From: Prevotellaceae bacterium UBA2852
Lineage (GTDB): Bacteria > Bacteroidota > Bacteroidia > Bacteroidales > Bacteroidaceae
DNA: 64,000 bases
Reading direction: 5' to 3'
NCBI GenBank assembly: GCA_002350855.1
Contig: DEFM01000013.1
Location: forward strand, 79,913-143,912
Shown here: one piece after another, positions 1 through 9,100 of the stretch
Layout of the letters: every line of letters begins with the position of its first letter
Position numbering within the stretch: the stretch's first letter is position 1
Program-made: the position numbers and the translations under genes
Notes under the pieces: generated by a model
The model's database searches: none
The model's input: only the letters and a program-made list of their open reading frames with translations
What the model was told of the DNA's origin: nothing

Positions 1-18
1 CGAGTCCGTCCGGGCACC
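1..18 (+). tRNA. 3' end of a tRNA (partial, cut by window edge)
   Basis: The first 18 bases fit the last part of a tRNA: the end of a T-loop (CGAGT), a T-stem strand CCGTC, an acceptor strand CGGGCAC and a discriminator C. The matching acceptor 5' strand would read GTGCCCG and lies outside the window, so the amino acid cannot be told. A CCA end does not appear to be encoded. A terminator hairpin follows eight bases later, as expected after a tRNA. The call rests on a short match only. Confidence 0.45.
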
Positions 19-25
19 CAAGCAG

Positions 26-57
26 GAGACATCACTATTTTGGCGATGTCTCTTTTT
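26..57 (+). terminator. Rho-independent terminator after the tRNA
   Basis: An eight-base stem (GAGACATC paired with GATGTCTC) is followed directly by TTTTT. It separates the tRNA end from the porin gene that starts at 69. Confidence 0.75.
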
Positions 58-68
58 GTTTCAAAAGT

Positions 69-1133
69 ATGACTAATAAGGCTAAGACTATCATCCTCTT
101 ATTGGCCATTCTCTTAGGCTATAGCACTCGTCTTATGGCACAAGGCGACAGCACTTCGTTGCGCCCTACTTTCTCGCTCGACGCCACTACCGAGATACAG
201 ACCGACTGCGAGATTGCCAAATGGGCTAACCTGCTTGAACTGCATGCCACCATACCCATATCGCGCAAGTTTAAGTTCGACATAGGTACGCTTAGCTTTT
301 ACACCAACGACGAGGAAGGGCTCCTGGAAGACATGCAGATTTTCTCCAACCTCGATGCTCTCAATGTGGCTTTTGCCCTTAGCACGGCGGGCTTTACATG
401 GCAGATTAACGACCGCCATTCGCTCTTTGCAGGCATTCGTCGCATCGACGAGGACTACTTCTGCAGCGATGCTCTCTCCACCTTTACTAACAGCTCGTGC
501 GGAGGCTTCCCTACCCTTACCGGAAACTATACCATGCCAACGTATCCTGTATCGGCAATGGGACTGCATTATGTCTATGACCATAAGAACGTCACCTTCC
601 AGGCTTCCCTCTACAACGGTTTTGCCCATCAGGACCTCACGGGTCGCTACAACGTATTCCGCGTATGTCCCAAGACCGATGGTGTCTTTGCTCTGACGCA
701 AGTGGAATATCGCCATGGCGACAGCCACTATTATCTGGGAGGCAGTCTTTATCATGGCGACTTTACCCTCGAGGGCGTTGAGCGCATCACGCGCCCAAGT
801 ATATGGACGCTTGCCGAGCAGGCCTTATCGCCCGACCTTACCCTGTTGGCAGCCTATTCGCATGCTTTCAGCGACGACGAAGTCTTCAACCACTTTGCAG
901 GCATCGGTCTTCGCTACGTTCTGGGACGTGCAGAGTTCGGCATCTTCTCCGACTTTGTTCATTATGACAACCTTGATCTGGAAATTGCCACAGATGGTTA
1001 CGAGTTTGCCACCGAGCTTACCTGCAAAGTTCACCTCACCGACTGGTTTTCCATCCAGCCCGTAGTACATATTATCAATACTGATGGCGATGGTCTATGC
1101 GCTGGTGTGCTTCGCCTCAATGTCAGCCTTTAA
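69..1133 (+). CDS. OprB-like outer-membrane porin
   Basis: A 354-residue exported protein. Residues 1-24 are a signal peptide (basic start, leucine-rich core, cleavage near LMA-Q). The rest alternates polar and aromatic residues as in an outer-membrane beta-barrel and ends in a hydrophobic strand (LRLNVSL). The central stretch around residues 138-165, with a paired-cysteine CGGFPTL element and PTYPVSAMG, resembles the carbohydrate-selective OprB porins, which let sugars diffuse across the outer membrane. The substrate cannot be read from sequence. Its stop overlaps the stop of the convergent dehydrogenase by four bases (shared TTAA). The family assignment is from motif recall and moderately sure; barrel and export are surer. 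Confidence 0.65.
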   Translation: MTNKAKTIILLLAILLGYSTRLMAQGDSTSLRPTFSLDATTEIQTDCEIAKWANLLELHATIPISRKFKFDIGTLSFYTNDEEGLLEDMQIFSNLDALNVAFALSTAGFTWQINDRHSLFAGIRRIDEDYFCSDALSTFTNSSCGGFPTLTGNYTMPTYPVSAMGLHYVYDHKNVTFQASLYNGFAHQDLTGRYNVFRVCPKTDGVFALTQVEYRHGDSHYYLGGSLYHGDFTLEGVERITRPSIWTLAEQALSPDLTLLAAYSHAFSDDEVFNHFAGIGLRYVLGRAEFGIFSDFVHYDNLDLEIATDGYEFATELTCKVHLTDWFSIQPVVHIINTDGDGLCAGVLRLNVSL

Positions 1134-2080
1134 ACCACGTTCTTAGGTTTTCCCTCCACAAAAGCCCTTACATTGTCAATAGCCACCTGCACCAATCGCA
1201 TTCTCGCCTCTGTGCTAGCCCATGCTATATGCGGTGTGATGTAGGCATTATCTAATGCTATCAGCGGATTGTCTGCTTTGGGTGGTTCGACCGTCATCAC
1301 GTCGGCACAATAAGCCTTCATTCGCCCTTCCTTCAATGCTTTGGCCACAGCTTCATCGTCTACCAGCGGACCTCTTCCTGTGTTAATCAGTATTGTTGTA
1401 GGGCGCATCCATTTAATGGTTTCCTCGCCTATCAGATGATGTGTTTTTTCCGTTAGTGGACAATGTAGCGATACTACGTCTGATGTTGAAAGCAGCTCTT
1501 GAAGAGTGACCTTCTCCACACCTTTGGGCAAATCCTCTTGGCGTTTGCTCGTCATTGCCTTCACCTTCATGCCGAAGGCCTGCGCTATCTGAGCTACGCG
1601 ACTGCCAATATTTCCCAATCCTATGACGCCCATCGTCTTCCCAGCCAACTCCGTCAGCGGTTCGTCCCAATAGCAGAAGTCCTGGCTTCGCGTCCATCGT
1701 CCCTCACGGTTCTGATGTGCGTAGTGCTCCGTTCTATTAGTTACCGTCAGCAAGTGAGAAAATACCATCTGCGCCACACTCTCCGTGCTGTACGCTGGAA
1801 CGTTCGTCACCACGATGCCACGCTTCTTGGCCATCTCCGTGTCCACCACGTTATAGCCCGTAGCCAGCACTCCGATATATCGCAATGTCGGCAGTGCCTC
1901 CATTACCTCTCGACTCATCACCACCTTGTTAGTCAGCACGATGTCAGCCCCCTCACACCTTGCTATCGTTTCCTCTGGGCGCGTGCGCTCATACACGGTT
2001 AAGTCGCCCAATGCCTTCAGCCCGTCCCACGAAAGGTCGCCTGGATTTGCTGTATAGCCGTCAAGAATGACTATCTTCAT
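1130..2080 (-). CDS. D-2-hydroxyacid dehydrogenase (hydroxypyruvate/glycerate type)
   Basis: A 316-residue NAD(P)-dependent dehydrogenase of the D-isomer 2-hydroxyacid family, which interconverts 2-oxoacids and D-2-hydroxyacids in the cytoplasm. The Rossmann motif GLGNIG is at residues 154-159. The catalytic triad is complete: Arg236 in NTGRGP, Glu265 in TVEPP and His284 in TPHIAW. Length is normal. The closest subgroup by feel is glycerate dehydrogenase/hydroxypyruvate reductase, but D-lactate or phosphoglycerate relatives are not excluded. The start has an unusually clear Shine-Dalgarno for this lineage. No close promoter box is visible, and the thrS terminator lies just upstream. Confidence 0.88.
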   Translation of the reverse strand: MKIVILDGYTANPGDLSWDGLKALGDLTVYERTRPEETIARCEGADIVLTNKVVMSREVMEALPTLRYIGVLATGYNVVDTEMAKKRGIVVTNVPAYSTESVAQMVFSHLLTVTNRTEHYAHQNREGRWTRSQDFCYWDEPLTELAGKTMGVIGLGNIGSRVAQIAQAFGMKVKAMTSKRQEDLPKGVEKVTLQELLSTSDVVSLHCPLTEKTHHLIGEETIKWMRPTTILINTGRGPLVDDEAVAKALKEGRMKAYCADVMTVEPPKADNPLIALDNAYITPHIAWASTEARMRLVQVAIDNVRAFVEGKPKNVV

Positions 2081-2087
2081 ACTCCTT

Positions 2088-2093
2088 CTCCTT
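2088..2093 (-). promoter_or_regulatory. Shine-Dalgarno sequence of the 2-hydroxyacid dehydrogenase
   Basis: On the minus strand AAGGAG stands seven bases before the ATG at 2080. Such sites are rare in this window, where most genes have A-rich leaders without a recognisable ribosome site. Confidence 0.6.
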
Positions 2094-2145
2094 ATTGTTT
2101 TGTTTAACTCCTTTCTAAAGTGCGTCCGCGCATGCTGCGGAGCCT

Positions 2146-2175
2146 AAAAAGGCTGCACTGTTTGTGCAGCCTTTA
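2146..2175 (-). terminator. Terminator of thrS
   Basis: An 11-base perfect stem (AAAGGCTGCAC with GTGCAGCCTTT) with a five-base loop. Read on the minus strand it ends in a T run, so it closes the leftward thrS transcript, whose stop is at 2197. Confidence 0.85.
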
Positions 2176-2196
2176 GTCGATAGTATCTCAAAAAGA

Positions 2197-4140
2197 TTAG
2201 AACTCCTTAGTCATCTCAGCAACCTCGGCGTTGACATGGTCGACGAACTGCTGGATAGACATAACGGTCTGCTCGCCACCGCCCTGAGGACGAACGGCAA
2301 CAGTTCCGTCGGCTGCCTCCTTCTCGCCGACAATGACCATATAAGGAATGCGCTTCAACTCGTTGTCGCGAATCTTACGACCCAGTTTCTCATTGCGCAG
2401 GTCGATGGTAGGACGAACGCCACCAGCTTCAAATTTCTTAGCAACCTCCTTGGCATAATCGTTATACTTCTCTGACAGAGGCAGAATAGCCACCTGCTCA
2501 GGCGTGAGCCAGAGGGGGAAGTGACCAGAGGTGTGCTCGATGAGCACAGCGGTGAAACGTTCGAGAGAACCAAACGGTGCACGGTGGATCATCACAGGGG
2601 TCTTCTTGGAGTTATCCTCAGCGGTGTACTCAAGCTTGAAGCGCTCCGGGAGGTTATAGTCAACCTGAATCGTTCCGAGCTGCCATTTACGACCGATAGC
2701 ATCCTTCACCATGAAGTCGAGCTTAGGACCATAGAATGCAGCCTCACCGTATTCTACCTTAGCGTGCAAGCCCTTCTCCTCACAAGCTTCCTGAATGGCG
2801 CGCTCGGCCAGTGCCCAGTCCTCGTCGGTACCTACGTACTTCTCGTGGTCGTTGGGGTCGCGGAGGGAAATCTGAGCCTCGAACTCGAAACCGAAAGCCT
2901 TGAGCACGATATTGATAATATCCATCACATTGAGGAACTCCTGCTTTACCTGGTCTGGACGACAGAACAGGTGAGCATCGTCCTGCGTGAACGAACGCAC
3001 ACGAGTCAAGCCGTGAAGCTCGCCACTCTGCTCGTAACGATAGACGGTACCAAACTCAGCAATGCGCAGAGGCAGGTCGCGGTATGAACGTGGCTTCCAA
3101 GCGAAAATTTCGCAGTGGTGAGGACAGTTCATCGGCTTCAGCATGTACTCCTCATCCTCCTCCGGCGTATGGATGGGTTGGAAGGAATCCTTGCCGTAGT
3201 GAGCATAGTGACCAGAGGTAACGTAGAGGTTCTTTGAGCCAATGTGTGGAGTAATAACTTCCTGATATCCAAAACGTTTCTGAACCTTGCGCAAGTGGTC
3301 CTGCAAGCGAATGCGAAGGTCAGTGCCCTTGGGCAACCAGATGGGAAGACCCTTACCAACCTTGTCGGAGAACATGAATAATTCCATCTCCTTACCAATC
3401 TTACGATGGTCGCGTTTCTTGGCTTCCTCGAGCATCACAAGATAATCGTCGAGCATCTTCTTCTTGGGGAAAGAGATACCATAGAGGCGCTGCATCTGCT
3501 CGCGATTAGCATCGCCACGCCAGAAAGCACCAGCAACGCTTGTAAGCTTGATAGCCTTGATTTCGCCCGTATCTACAAGGTGCGGACCACGACAGAGGTC
3601 CGTGAAATTGCCCTGCGTGTAAGTAGTGATAGAACCATCTTCCAAATCCTGCTCAATGTGCTCGCATTTGTAGGTCTGGCCATCGGCAGCAAACTCCTTA
3701 AGAGCATCGGCCTTGGCAACCTCCTTGCGAACAACGGGCTCTTTCTTGGAAGCCAGTTCCTTCATCTTAGCTTCAATCGTGGGGAAATCGCTCTCCTTGA
3801 TGCTCTCGCCATTGGGCAACAGCACATCGTAGAAGAAGCCATTCTCGACAGCAGGTCCAAAACCAAACTGGATGCCAGGGTACAATTCCAGCAAAGCCTC
3901 AGCCAAAAGGTGCGCAGAGGTGTGCCAGAAGGTGTGCTTACCTTGCTCGTCATCGAACTTATAGAGCTCAATCGTTGCGTCCTCATTAATAGGACGGTTC
4001 AGCTCTACGGTCTCACCATTTACTCCACAGCTTACAACACTGCGTGCGAGAGCGGGTGAGATACTCTCGGCAATCTGAAAACCAGTAACGCCCTGCTCAT
4101 ACGAGCGAACAGATCCGTCTGGGAAAGTAATGTTGATCAT
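2197..4140 (-). CDS. thrS: Threonyl-tRNA synthetase
   Basis: A 647-residue class II aminoacyl-tRNA synthetase that charges tRNA-Thr. The N-terminal TGS domain (about 1-60) is followed by the editing domain with the second-domain [11 protein letters not shown] motif, the catalytic core (about 240-540), and the C-terminal anticodon-binding domain (about 545-640). The zinc ligands of the family are visible in the contexts MNCPHH, QDDAHLF and TSGHFPL. Length is typical. It lies 30 bases downstream of the metallo-hydrolase gene without a promoter or terminator between them, so the two are probably co-transcribed. No T-box leader is seen, as expected outside Firmicutes. Confidence 0.97.
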   Translation of the reverse strand: MINITFPDGSVRSYEQGVTGFQIAESISPALARSVVSCGVNGETVELNRPINEDATIELYKFDDEQGKHTFWHTSAHLLAEALLELYPGIQFGFGPAVENGFFYDVLLPNGESIKESDFPTIEAKMKELASKKEPVVRKEVAKADALKEFAADGQTYKCEHIEQDLEDGSITTYTQGNFTDLCRGPHLVDTGEIKAIKLTSVAGAFWRGDANREQMQRLYGISFPKKKMLDDYLVMLEEAKKRDHRKIGKEMELFMFSDKVGKGLPIWLPKGTDLRIRLQDHLRKVQKRFGYQEVITPHIGSKNLYVTSGHYAHYGKDSFQPIHTPEEDEEYMLKPMNCPHHCEIFAWKPRSYRDLPLRIAEFGTVYRYEQSGELHGLTRVRSFTQDDAHLFCRPDQVKQEFLNVMDIINIVLKAFGFEFEAQISLRDPNDHEKYVGTDEDWALAERAIQEACEEKGLHAKVEYGEAAFYGPKLDFMVKDAIGRKWQLGTIQVDYNLPERFKLEYTAEDNSKKTPVMIHRAPFGSLERFTAVLIEHTSGHFPLWLTPEQVAILPLSEKYNDYAKEVAKKFEAGGVRPTIDLRNEKLGRKIRDNELKRIPYMVIVGEKEAADGTVAVRPQGGGEQTVMSIQQFVDHVNAEVAEMTKEF

Positions 4141-4170
4141 ATTTACAATATATGTTAAAGATTAAATATT

Positions 4171-4974
4171 TCACTTTAAGTCATAAGGGCCTGTAGGCGT
4201 GGTGCGCTTGAGTACTTCCAGTTGGAAATCGACACCAGCCACGATGCCATAGCCACGAAGCACGCTCTCAACGGTCTTACGCGCCAGCTCAGGATGGTTA
4301 TTCTCCTCGCTGAGATGACAAAGCCATACATGGCGTAACTGCTCGGTCATATTCTCAGCAATGGCTACGCCACAATCGCGATTGCAGAGATGGCCCGTCT
4401 GAGAGAGAATGCGCTCTTTGAGGAACTGAGGATAAGGACCGTTCTGCACCATCTCAATGTCGTGGTTGGCCTCGATGACCAGATAGTTGGCACGGGCAAT
4501 ATAGGTCTTCATCTCGTCTGTAACTACGCCTACATCAGTCATTACACAGAAGACAACACCCTCAGCCTCAACGAGATAGCCTACATTATCGGAACTATCG
4601 TGAGGAACAGCAAAGGGAGTTACCATAAAATCGCCAATCTGACGGGTTACGCCCTTCTCCAGATAGCAAGTGAGCTCAGGAGCAATCTTCTTGGTGACGC
4701 AATAGTTGCGATTAATGCCCTCATGCACTTCCTTGGTGGCATAGACCGGCACTGAATAGTCGTGGCTGAAAGAGCCTACCGACTTGATATGGTCAGCATG
4801 GTCGTGGGTAATGAGCACATGATGAACCTGCGAAAGACTACATCCATAGTCCTTGCAGCTTTTCTTCAGGCCTCTCAAACCTACTCCTATGTCGATTAGC
4901 AGGACGTCTGTGGGGGTTGCCAAATAGTAGCAATTACCACTGCTTCCACTGCCAAAAGATATAAACTTTAGCAT
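4171..4974 (-). CDS. MBL-fold metallo-hydrolase (YycJ/WalJ-like)
   Basis: A 267-residue cytoplasmic protein of the metallo-beta-lactamase fold. The metal-binding signature H57-D58-H59-A-D61-H62 is intact and further His/Asp ligands follow at VPHDSS, CVMTDVG and CHLSEENNH. The start FGSGSSGN and overall length match the YycJ/WalJ subfamily of predicted phosphodiesterases/exonucleases. The exact substrate is unknown. It is the first gene of a unit with thrS and has its own Bacteroidetes-type promoter box 20 bases upstream, back to back with the promoter for the lipoprotein at 5059. Confidence 0.85.
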   Translation of the reverse strand: MLKFISFGSGSSGNCYYLATPTDVLLIDIGVGLRGLKKSCKDYGCSLSQVHHVLITHDHADHIKSVGSFSHDYSVPVYATKEVHEGINRNYCVTKKIAPELTCYLEKGVTRQIGDFMVTPFAVPHDSSDNVGYLVEAEGVVFCVMTDVGVVTDEMKTYIARANYLVIEANHDIEMVQNGPYPQFLKERILSQTGHLCNRDCGVAIAENMTEQLRHVWLCHLSEENNHPELARKTVESVLRGYGIVAGVDFQLEVLKRTTPTGPYDLK

Positions 4975-4993
4975 GATTCTTTCAAATTTTGTG

Positions 4994-5001
4994 CAAAATT
5001 A
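4994..5001 (-). promoter_or_regulatory. Promoter -7 box for the metallo-hydrolase/thrS unit
   Basis: Read on the minus strand, TAATTTTG matches the Bacteroidetes -7 consensus TAnnTTTG and lies 19 bases before the ATG at 4974. It is divergent from the box at 5025. Confidence 0.6.
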
Positions 5002-5024
5002 ATAAAAAAGTGTCGGTTTTTCCT

Positions 5025-5032
5025 TATCTTTG
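5025..5032 (+). promoter_or_regulatory. Promoter -7 box for the 5059 lipoprotein
   Basis: TATCTTTG matches the Bacteroidetes -7 consensus, 26 bases before the ATG at 5059. Confidence 0.65.
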
Positions 5033-5058
5033 CAGAGATTTTTTACTTATTTAATGGT

Positions 5059-5505
5059 ATGAAAGTGTTTTTTCTCTTTTGCACGGCATTTTTAATGACT
5101 GGCTGCAGTCTCGTATTGACGGACGACAACGAAGCGATGGACGTCGCTGCACGATGGGCAGAGGCTTACTTCAACTATGATTTCCACGAGGCGGAGCAGT
5201 ATGTTACCCCAGAAAGTGAACGATGGCTGAGGTTTGCTGCCTCGAACACTACGGAGCACGACCTGCAATTAGTGCAAGAGGATGGAGAAGCCATCGTTGA
5301 CGTAGATGATTTCTTCACAGAAGCCAACGACACGCTGAGAATTGTACAATTGAGAGTCAAAAACTTTGTGAGTGCCACCCTACCCGCTGATTCAGCACAT
5401 CGAGTGGACGAGGCAATGTTTAACATCACGACCGTACTGCGAGACGGAAAGTGGAAGGTTAGAATGGAAGGCCTACCGCAAAGTGAAAAGCAAAGTCGCG
5501 ACTGA
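5059..5505 (+). CDS. Small lipoprotein, possibly NTF2-like
   Basis: A 148-residue predicted lipoprotein: the signal peptide ends in the lipobox MTGC, so the mature chain begins at Cys16. The mature part (AARWAEAYFNYDFHEAEQYV, then mixed strands ending in DGKWKVRMEG) resembles the small cone-shaped NTF2-like/DUF4878 domains, which often bind or sense ligands in the periplasm; this is a fold guess. It has its own promoter box. The last 47 bases are antisense to the 3' end of tamL. No partner gene suggests a function. Confidence 0.75.
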   Translation: MKVFFLFCTAFLMTGCSLVLTDDNEAMDVAARWAEAYFNYDFHEAEQYVTPESERWLRFAASNTTEHDLQLVQEDGEAIVDVDDFFTEANDTLRIVQLRVKNFVSATLPADSAHRVDEAMFNITTVLRDGKWKVRMEGLPQSEKQSRD

Positions 5506-7669
5506 GACGAGGGTGCAAAATAGGGAAATGATCCTTCTCATCCTCATAGGCTGGATTGACAGCTTTCATACCCATATCGAAACGTACGACAAAATAGTCG
5601 AAATTGAGGCGAAGACCAAATCCGTAGCTAACAGCAATCTGCTGCCAAAACTCTGATATCTTGAACTGACCTCCAGGCTGATCTTCGTAATCACGAAGTG
5701 TCCAGATGTTACCAGCGTCGATAAACAGGGCACCACCAAACTTCCAAAACAAGCTGGCACGATACTCCAAATTGAGGTCGAGCTTCATATCGCCCGTCTG
5801 ATTGATAAAGTCGATACGCCCGTCTCTACCAATAAACTTACCAGGACCCAGACTGCGCACGCTCCATCCACGCACGCTGTTTGCACCACCAGAGAAGAAG
5901 CGTTTCTCGAAAGGCAGAATGGTGCTATTTCCATAAGGATAGGCAATGCCAAAGCCAAAGTGGAAGACAAGTTGGTTGTGGTAGTCGAACACGAAGTTAC
6001 GTGTGTAGTCAAAAATACCACGGAGATACTGTGCATAGGCGATATCGAGGAAGGTATACTGTTCCTCGCTGTTCTTGTGGAAATGGAACATATGAGACGC
6101 CAGATTGAGCAAATTACCTGCCGATTCGGCACTCACCTTAATGGCATAGCGTCCATTATTATAGGTATAGCCAAATCCCAACTTCATGATAAACAGATTC
6201 TCGTAGTTATAACGCAGGATGGAGTTGCGCGAATCAGTATTGTCGAGATATTCCGCCTTGAACGTATCACTGATCCAAGGCATGGAGATATAGTTCAAGT
6301 CGAGCAAGTCAACTTGATAGCGGTCGTGGTGGTTCTGGTCGTTCCATTTATAACGCCAAGCGACGGAGAACACCCTGCGCATGAACTCAGGACGGTTCTG
6401 CAGGTCGTAAAGGAGTGACACCTCGGAAGAGGCATTGACGCGTCGACGGAAGCTGGTGGATAACAATGGGGCTATGAAGCGTGGAAAAGACAGGCTGGTT
6501 TCCACGCTGTATTCCTGGAAATTGGTATTACTATAGCCCTCCAAGCCTCGAATGGCCTCATAGGCCCCACGAAGCACAACGCTCAGATTCTCAGACCCAT
6601 GAAATATATTACGATTCTGATAAGTCAGCGAAACAGCTGCTCCCAAGTCGCCAGATGTATTGGTTCCCTCTGGTTGAAAAGAGATGGTAGAAGGCTTGTT
6701 GGTACTGACTAAGATATCGCAGTCTAAAACAGGTTCGAATTCATGCTCATGGAAAGATATATTGGTATAACGCACAGCACCCAATCGACCGAAGTGATTA
6801 TAGGTGGTCTGCAAATCGTTGGACGCATAAAGCGCACCACTTTCCAAGAAAGTATTGCTCTCCAACACAGACTGGCGCAGGGGAATGACAGAGTCATTGG
6901 GATTGCCGCTACGGAAGTTCACATCGCCAATGGTATATACCTGATGAGGCAGATTAGTTTCTTCGCCACTACGATACTTGTCTAACACCAGCGTGAGGTT
7001 GATGAGAGGACTACCAGGAACTGAATCGGCTCTATAGCTGATAAAATCCTTATTGAAACGATAATAGCCTCGATTGGTAAGATACTTACTGATGCGCGAG
7101 CGCTCGTTGTCAAGATTGGCCACATTGAACATCATGCCCGACTTTAAGCCTCGACGAGTACTATCAGCCAAATTAAGTACGACAGCAATGGCAGAGTCGC
7201 GGATGTCGTAATCGACCTTATTAATAAAATAGGGCTGACGGGGATGCAGCAGATACGTGGTAACCAGCTTCTTACCTTTAATCTTGTTATACACATCAAC
7301 TGAAGCACGCAGATAGCCCATGTTCTGAAGCTGAGTCTGAAGAATATCCATTGACGCTCGAGTGCTAACAGAATCATAGAGTTGAGGGGGCTCGCCTATG
7401 GAGCGAAGGAAACGGTTGAACCACTTGGTGGTATCACGACCAGAAAGAGAATAAGTGGCCAAAGGCAACTTGGCAGCAGAGAACCATCGCGAATTACCAC
7501 GCTGACGAACTAATTGACGCATCTCGCTAGGATTGACACCTAAAGCGTTTGTGTCGCTCTTCACCTCTACTTTATCCAATAGGTATTCGCCGTCAGGGAC
7601 AAATTTTGTCACTGAACAGGAAGCCAGCAAGGCAGTAAGAAGCAGAAATATGAAGATGCGAATGCGCAT
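5459..7669 (-). CDS. tamL: TamL: lipoprotein TamA/BamA-family barrel
   Basis: A 736-residue Omp85-superfamily protein. Unlike TamA, it starts with a lipoprotein signal (LLASC, Cys18), the hallmark of the Bacteroidetes variant TamL. POTRA-like repeats cover about residues 25-330 and the 16-stranded surface-antigen barrel about 350-736, with the barrel motif VRGW (family pattern VRGF/Y) near residue 600 and a terminal Phe as insertion signal. Family members work with TamB-like proteins in outer-membrane protein or lipid traffic; no tamB lies in the window. It is divergent from the SpoU methyltransferase. The end is firm because of the terminal GLPF, so the overlap with the lipoprotein gene is real. 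Confidence 0.88.
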   Translation of the reverse strand: MRIRIFIFLLLTALLASCSVTKFVPDGEYLLDKVEVKSDTNALGVNPSEMRQLVRQRGNSRWFSAAKLPLATYSLSGRDTTKWFNRFLRSIGEPPQLYDSVSTRASMDILQTQLQNMGYLRASVDVYNKIKGKKLVTTYLLHPRQPYFINKVDYDIRDSAIAVVLNLADSTRRGLKSGMMFNVANLDNERSRISKYLTNRGYYRFNKDFISYRADSVPGSPLINLTLVLDKYRSGEETNLPHQVYTIGDVNFRSGNPNDSVIPLRQSVLESNTFLESGALYASNDLQTTYNHFGRLGAVRYTNISFHEHEFEPVLDCDILVSTNKPSTISFQPEGTNTSGDLGAAVSLTYQNRNIFHGSENLSVVLRGAYEAIRGLEGYSNTNFQEYSVETSLSFPRFIAPLLSTSFRRRVNASSEVSLLYDLQNRPEFMRRVFSVAWRYKWNDQNHHDRYQVDLLDLNYISMPWISDTFKAEYLDNTDSRNSILRYNYENLFIMKLGFGYTYNNGRYAIKVSAESAGNLLNLASHMFHFHKNSEEQYTFLDIAYAQYLRGIFDYTRNFVFDYHNQLVFHFGFGIAYPYGNSTILPFEKRFFSGGANSVRGWSVRSLGPGKFIGRDGRIDFINQTGDMKLDLNLEYRASLFWKFGGALFIDAGNIWTLRDYEDQPGGQFKISEFWQQIAVSYGFGLRLNFDYFVVRFDMGMKAVNPAYEDEKDHFPILHPRLSRDFAFHFAVGLPF

Positions 7670-7687
7670 GATTTGCTAATTTTTCGG

Positions 7688-7695
7688 CAAAGGTA
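7688..7695 (-). promoter_or_regulatory. Promoter -7 box for tamL
   Basis: TACCTTTG on the minus strand, 18 bases before the tamL ATG. Confidence 0.65.
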
Positions 7696-7718
7696 CAAAA
7701 ATTATTCATATTTATTAT

Positions 7719-7726
7719 TATCTTTG
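7719..7726 (+). promoter_or_regulatory. Promoter -7 box for the SpoU methyltransferase
   Basis: TATCTTTG, 19 bases before the ATG at 7746; back to back with the tamL box. Confidence 0.65.
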
Positions 7727-7745
7727 CAAGCAAAAATAAAAGATT

Positions 7746-8462
7746 ATGCTTAGCAAGAACCAAATAAAGTTTGTACGCTCGCTGGAATTGAAGAAGAACA
7801 GAAAGCGTGAACACCTGTTTGTAGCAGAGGGGCCCAAGGTGGTAGGCGACCTACTGAAAGCAGGATTTCGCCCACACTCTATTTTCTCAACAAGCCCTCG
7901 TCAAGACGGACAACTCGTGACAGAGGAAGAACTCCAGCGCATCAGTTTCCTGCAACACCCACAAGAGGTCTTGGCTGTGTTTGAGATTCCAGATTCTGAG
8001 CATCGCCCTATCAACCCCAATGGTCTATCGCTAGCCCTCGATGGAATTCAAGACCCAGGCAATTTAGGCACCATCATCCGAATAGCCGATTGGTTCGGCA
8101 TTGATGCCATCTATTGTTCACAAGAAACTGCTGATGTGTATAACCCAAAGGTTGTTCAGGCAACGATGGGCAGCATAGCACATGTTCCCATCACGTATTG
8201 CAATCTGGTGGAATTACTCAGCAAAGCGGAGTGTCCCATTTACGGAACGCTGTTAGACGGAGAGGACATTTACCAGAAAGAACTGCAGAAAAATGGCATC
8301 ATCGTGATGGGTAATGAGGGGAACGGAATCTCCCAAGAGGTGCGCCCAATGATTACTCATAGACTACTAATTCCAAACTTTAGCAATTCAAAGGAAACTG
8401 CTGAGAGTCTGAATGTTGCAATAGCTACAGCTATAACTTGTTCTGAATTTAAAAGAAGGTAA
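7746..8462 (+). CDS. TrmH/SpoU-family RNA 2'-O-ribose methyltransferase
   Basis: A 238-residue SPOUT methyltransferase. An N-terminal substrate-binding domain (about 1-90) is followed by the knotted catalytic domain with all three family motifs: DPGNLGTIIRIADWFG, MGNEGNGIS and SLNVAIATAI. It would transfer a methyl group from S-adenosylmethionine to a ribose in tRNA or rRNA; the target base cannot be told (TrmH, RlmB and unknown-target members look alike). Its stop lies 13 bases from the convergent maf stop. A single-gene transcript from its own promoter is likely. Confidence 0.9.
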   Translation: MLSKNQIKFVRSLELKKNRKREHLFVAEGPKVVGDLLKAGFRPHSIFSTSPRQDGQLVTEEELQRISFLQHPQEVLAVFEIPDSEHRPINPNGLSLALDGIQDPGNLGTIIRIADWFGIDAIYCSQETADVYNPKVVQATMGSIAHVPITYCNLVELLSKAECPIYGTLLDGEDIYQKELQKNGIIVMGNEGNGISQEVRPMITHRLLIPNFSNSKETAESLNVAIATAITCSEFKRR

Positions 8463-8475
8463 AATCGGACTTCAA

Positions 8476-9048
8476 TCAGAACTTTCGTAGGGCTTCATAG
8501 ATGCGCTGAACAGGAAGTCCCATGACATTGAAATAGCTACCCTGAAGCCCCGTCACACCAATGTGGCCAATCCACTCCTGAATGCCATAAGCACCAGCCT
8601 TATCGAAGGGTTTATAGTGTTGAACGTAATAGTCAATCTCCTCATCAGAAAGCGCCTTGAAGGTCACATCCGTCTCAACGGAAAAACTCTGCTGACGAGT
8701 GGTTGTAGTCAACGTAACACCCGTAATAACTTGATGGGTTTGTCCACTCAACTCATGTAACATACGTGAAGCATCAGCTTCATCGTGAGGCTTACCCATT
8801 ACCTCATCTCCTAACACCACAATGGTATCAGCCGTGATAATCAGTTCGTCATCAGCCATCTGTTGCTGATAGACAGCTGCTTTCTTACGAGAAATATATT
8901 CCGCAATATTCTTGGTGGGAAGATCCGCAGGATAACTCTCATCAATATCCTGAATGACACGAACCTTGAAATCAACATCAATTCCTGCCAGCAATTCTTT
9001 TCTGCGTGGCGAATTGGAAGCTAAGATAACCTTATATGAAGTAATCAT
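8476..9048 (-). CDS. maf: Maf-like nucleoside triphosphate pyrophosphatase
   Basis: A 190-residue house-cleaning enzyme that hydrolyses non-canonical or surplus (deoxy)nucleoside triphosphates to monophosphates. The N-terminal signature SNSPRRKELL and the catalytic-base context ITADTIV are present, and the C-terminal GxYxxQ-type element appears as AYGIQEW. I place the start at 9048 (MITSYKV), nine codons inside the longest frame, because the signature then begins at the usual distance from the N-terminus and the preceding codons fall in the gap after kdsC. It is the last gene of the leftward unit that begins with the nitroreductase. Confidence 0.9.
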   Translation of the reverse strand: MITSYKVILASNSPRRKELLAGIDVDFKVRVIQDIDESYPADLPTKNIAEYISRKKAAVYQQQMADDELIITADTIVVLGDEVMGKPHDEADASRMLHELSGQTHQVITGVTLTTTTRQQSFSVETDVTFKALSDEEIDYYVQHYKPFDKAGAYGIQEWIGHIGVTGLQGSYFNVMGLPVQRIYEALRKF

Positions 9049-9100
9049 AATTCTTTCTTTTATGAAAGCGAGCAAAGCTCGAGTTCTAAATTCCTAAATA

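Noticed and set aside
4141..4170. T-box or other leader control before thrS
   Set aside because: Only 30 bases separate it from the upstream gene; no structured leader fits.
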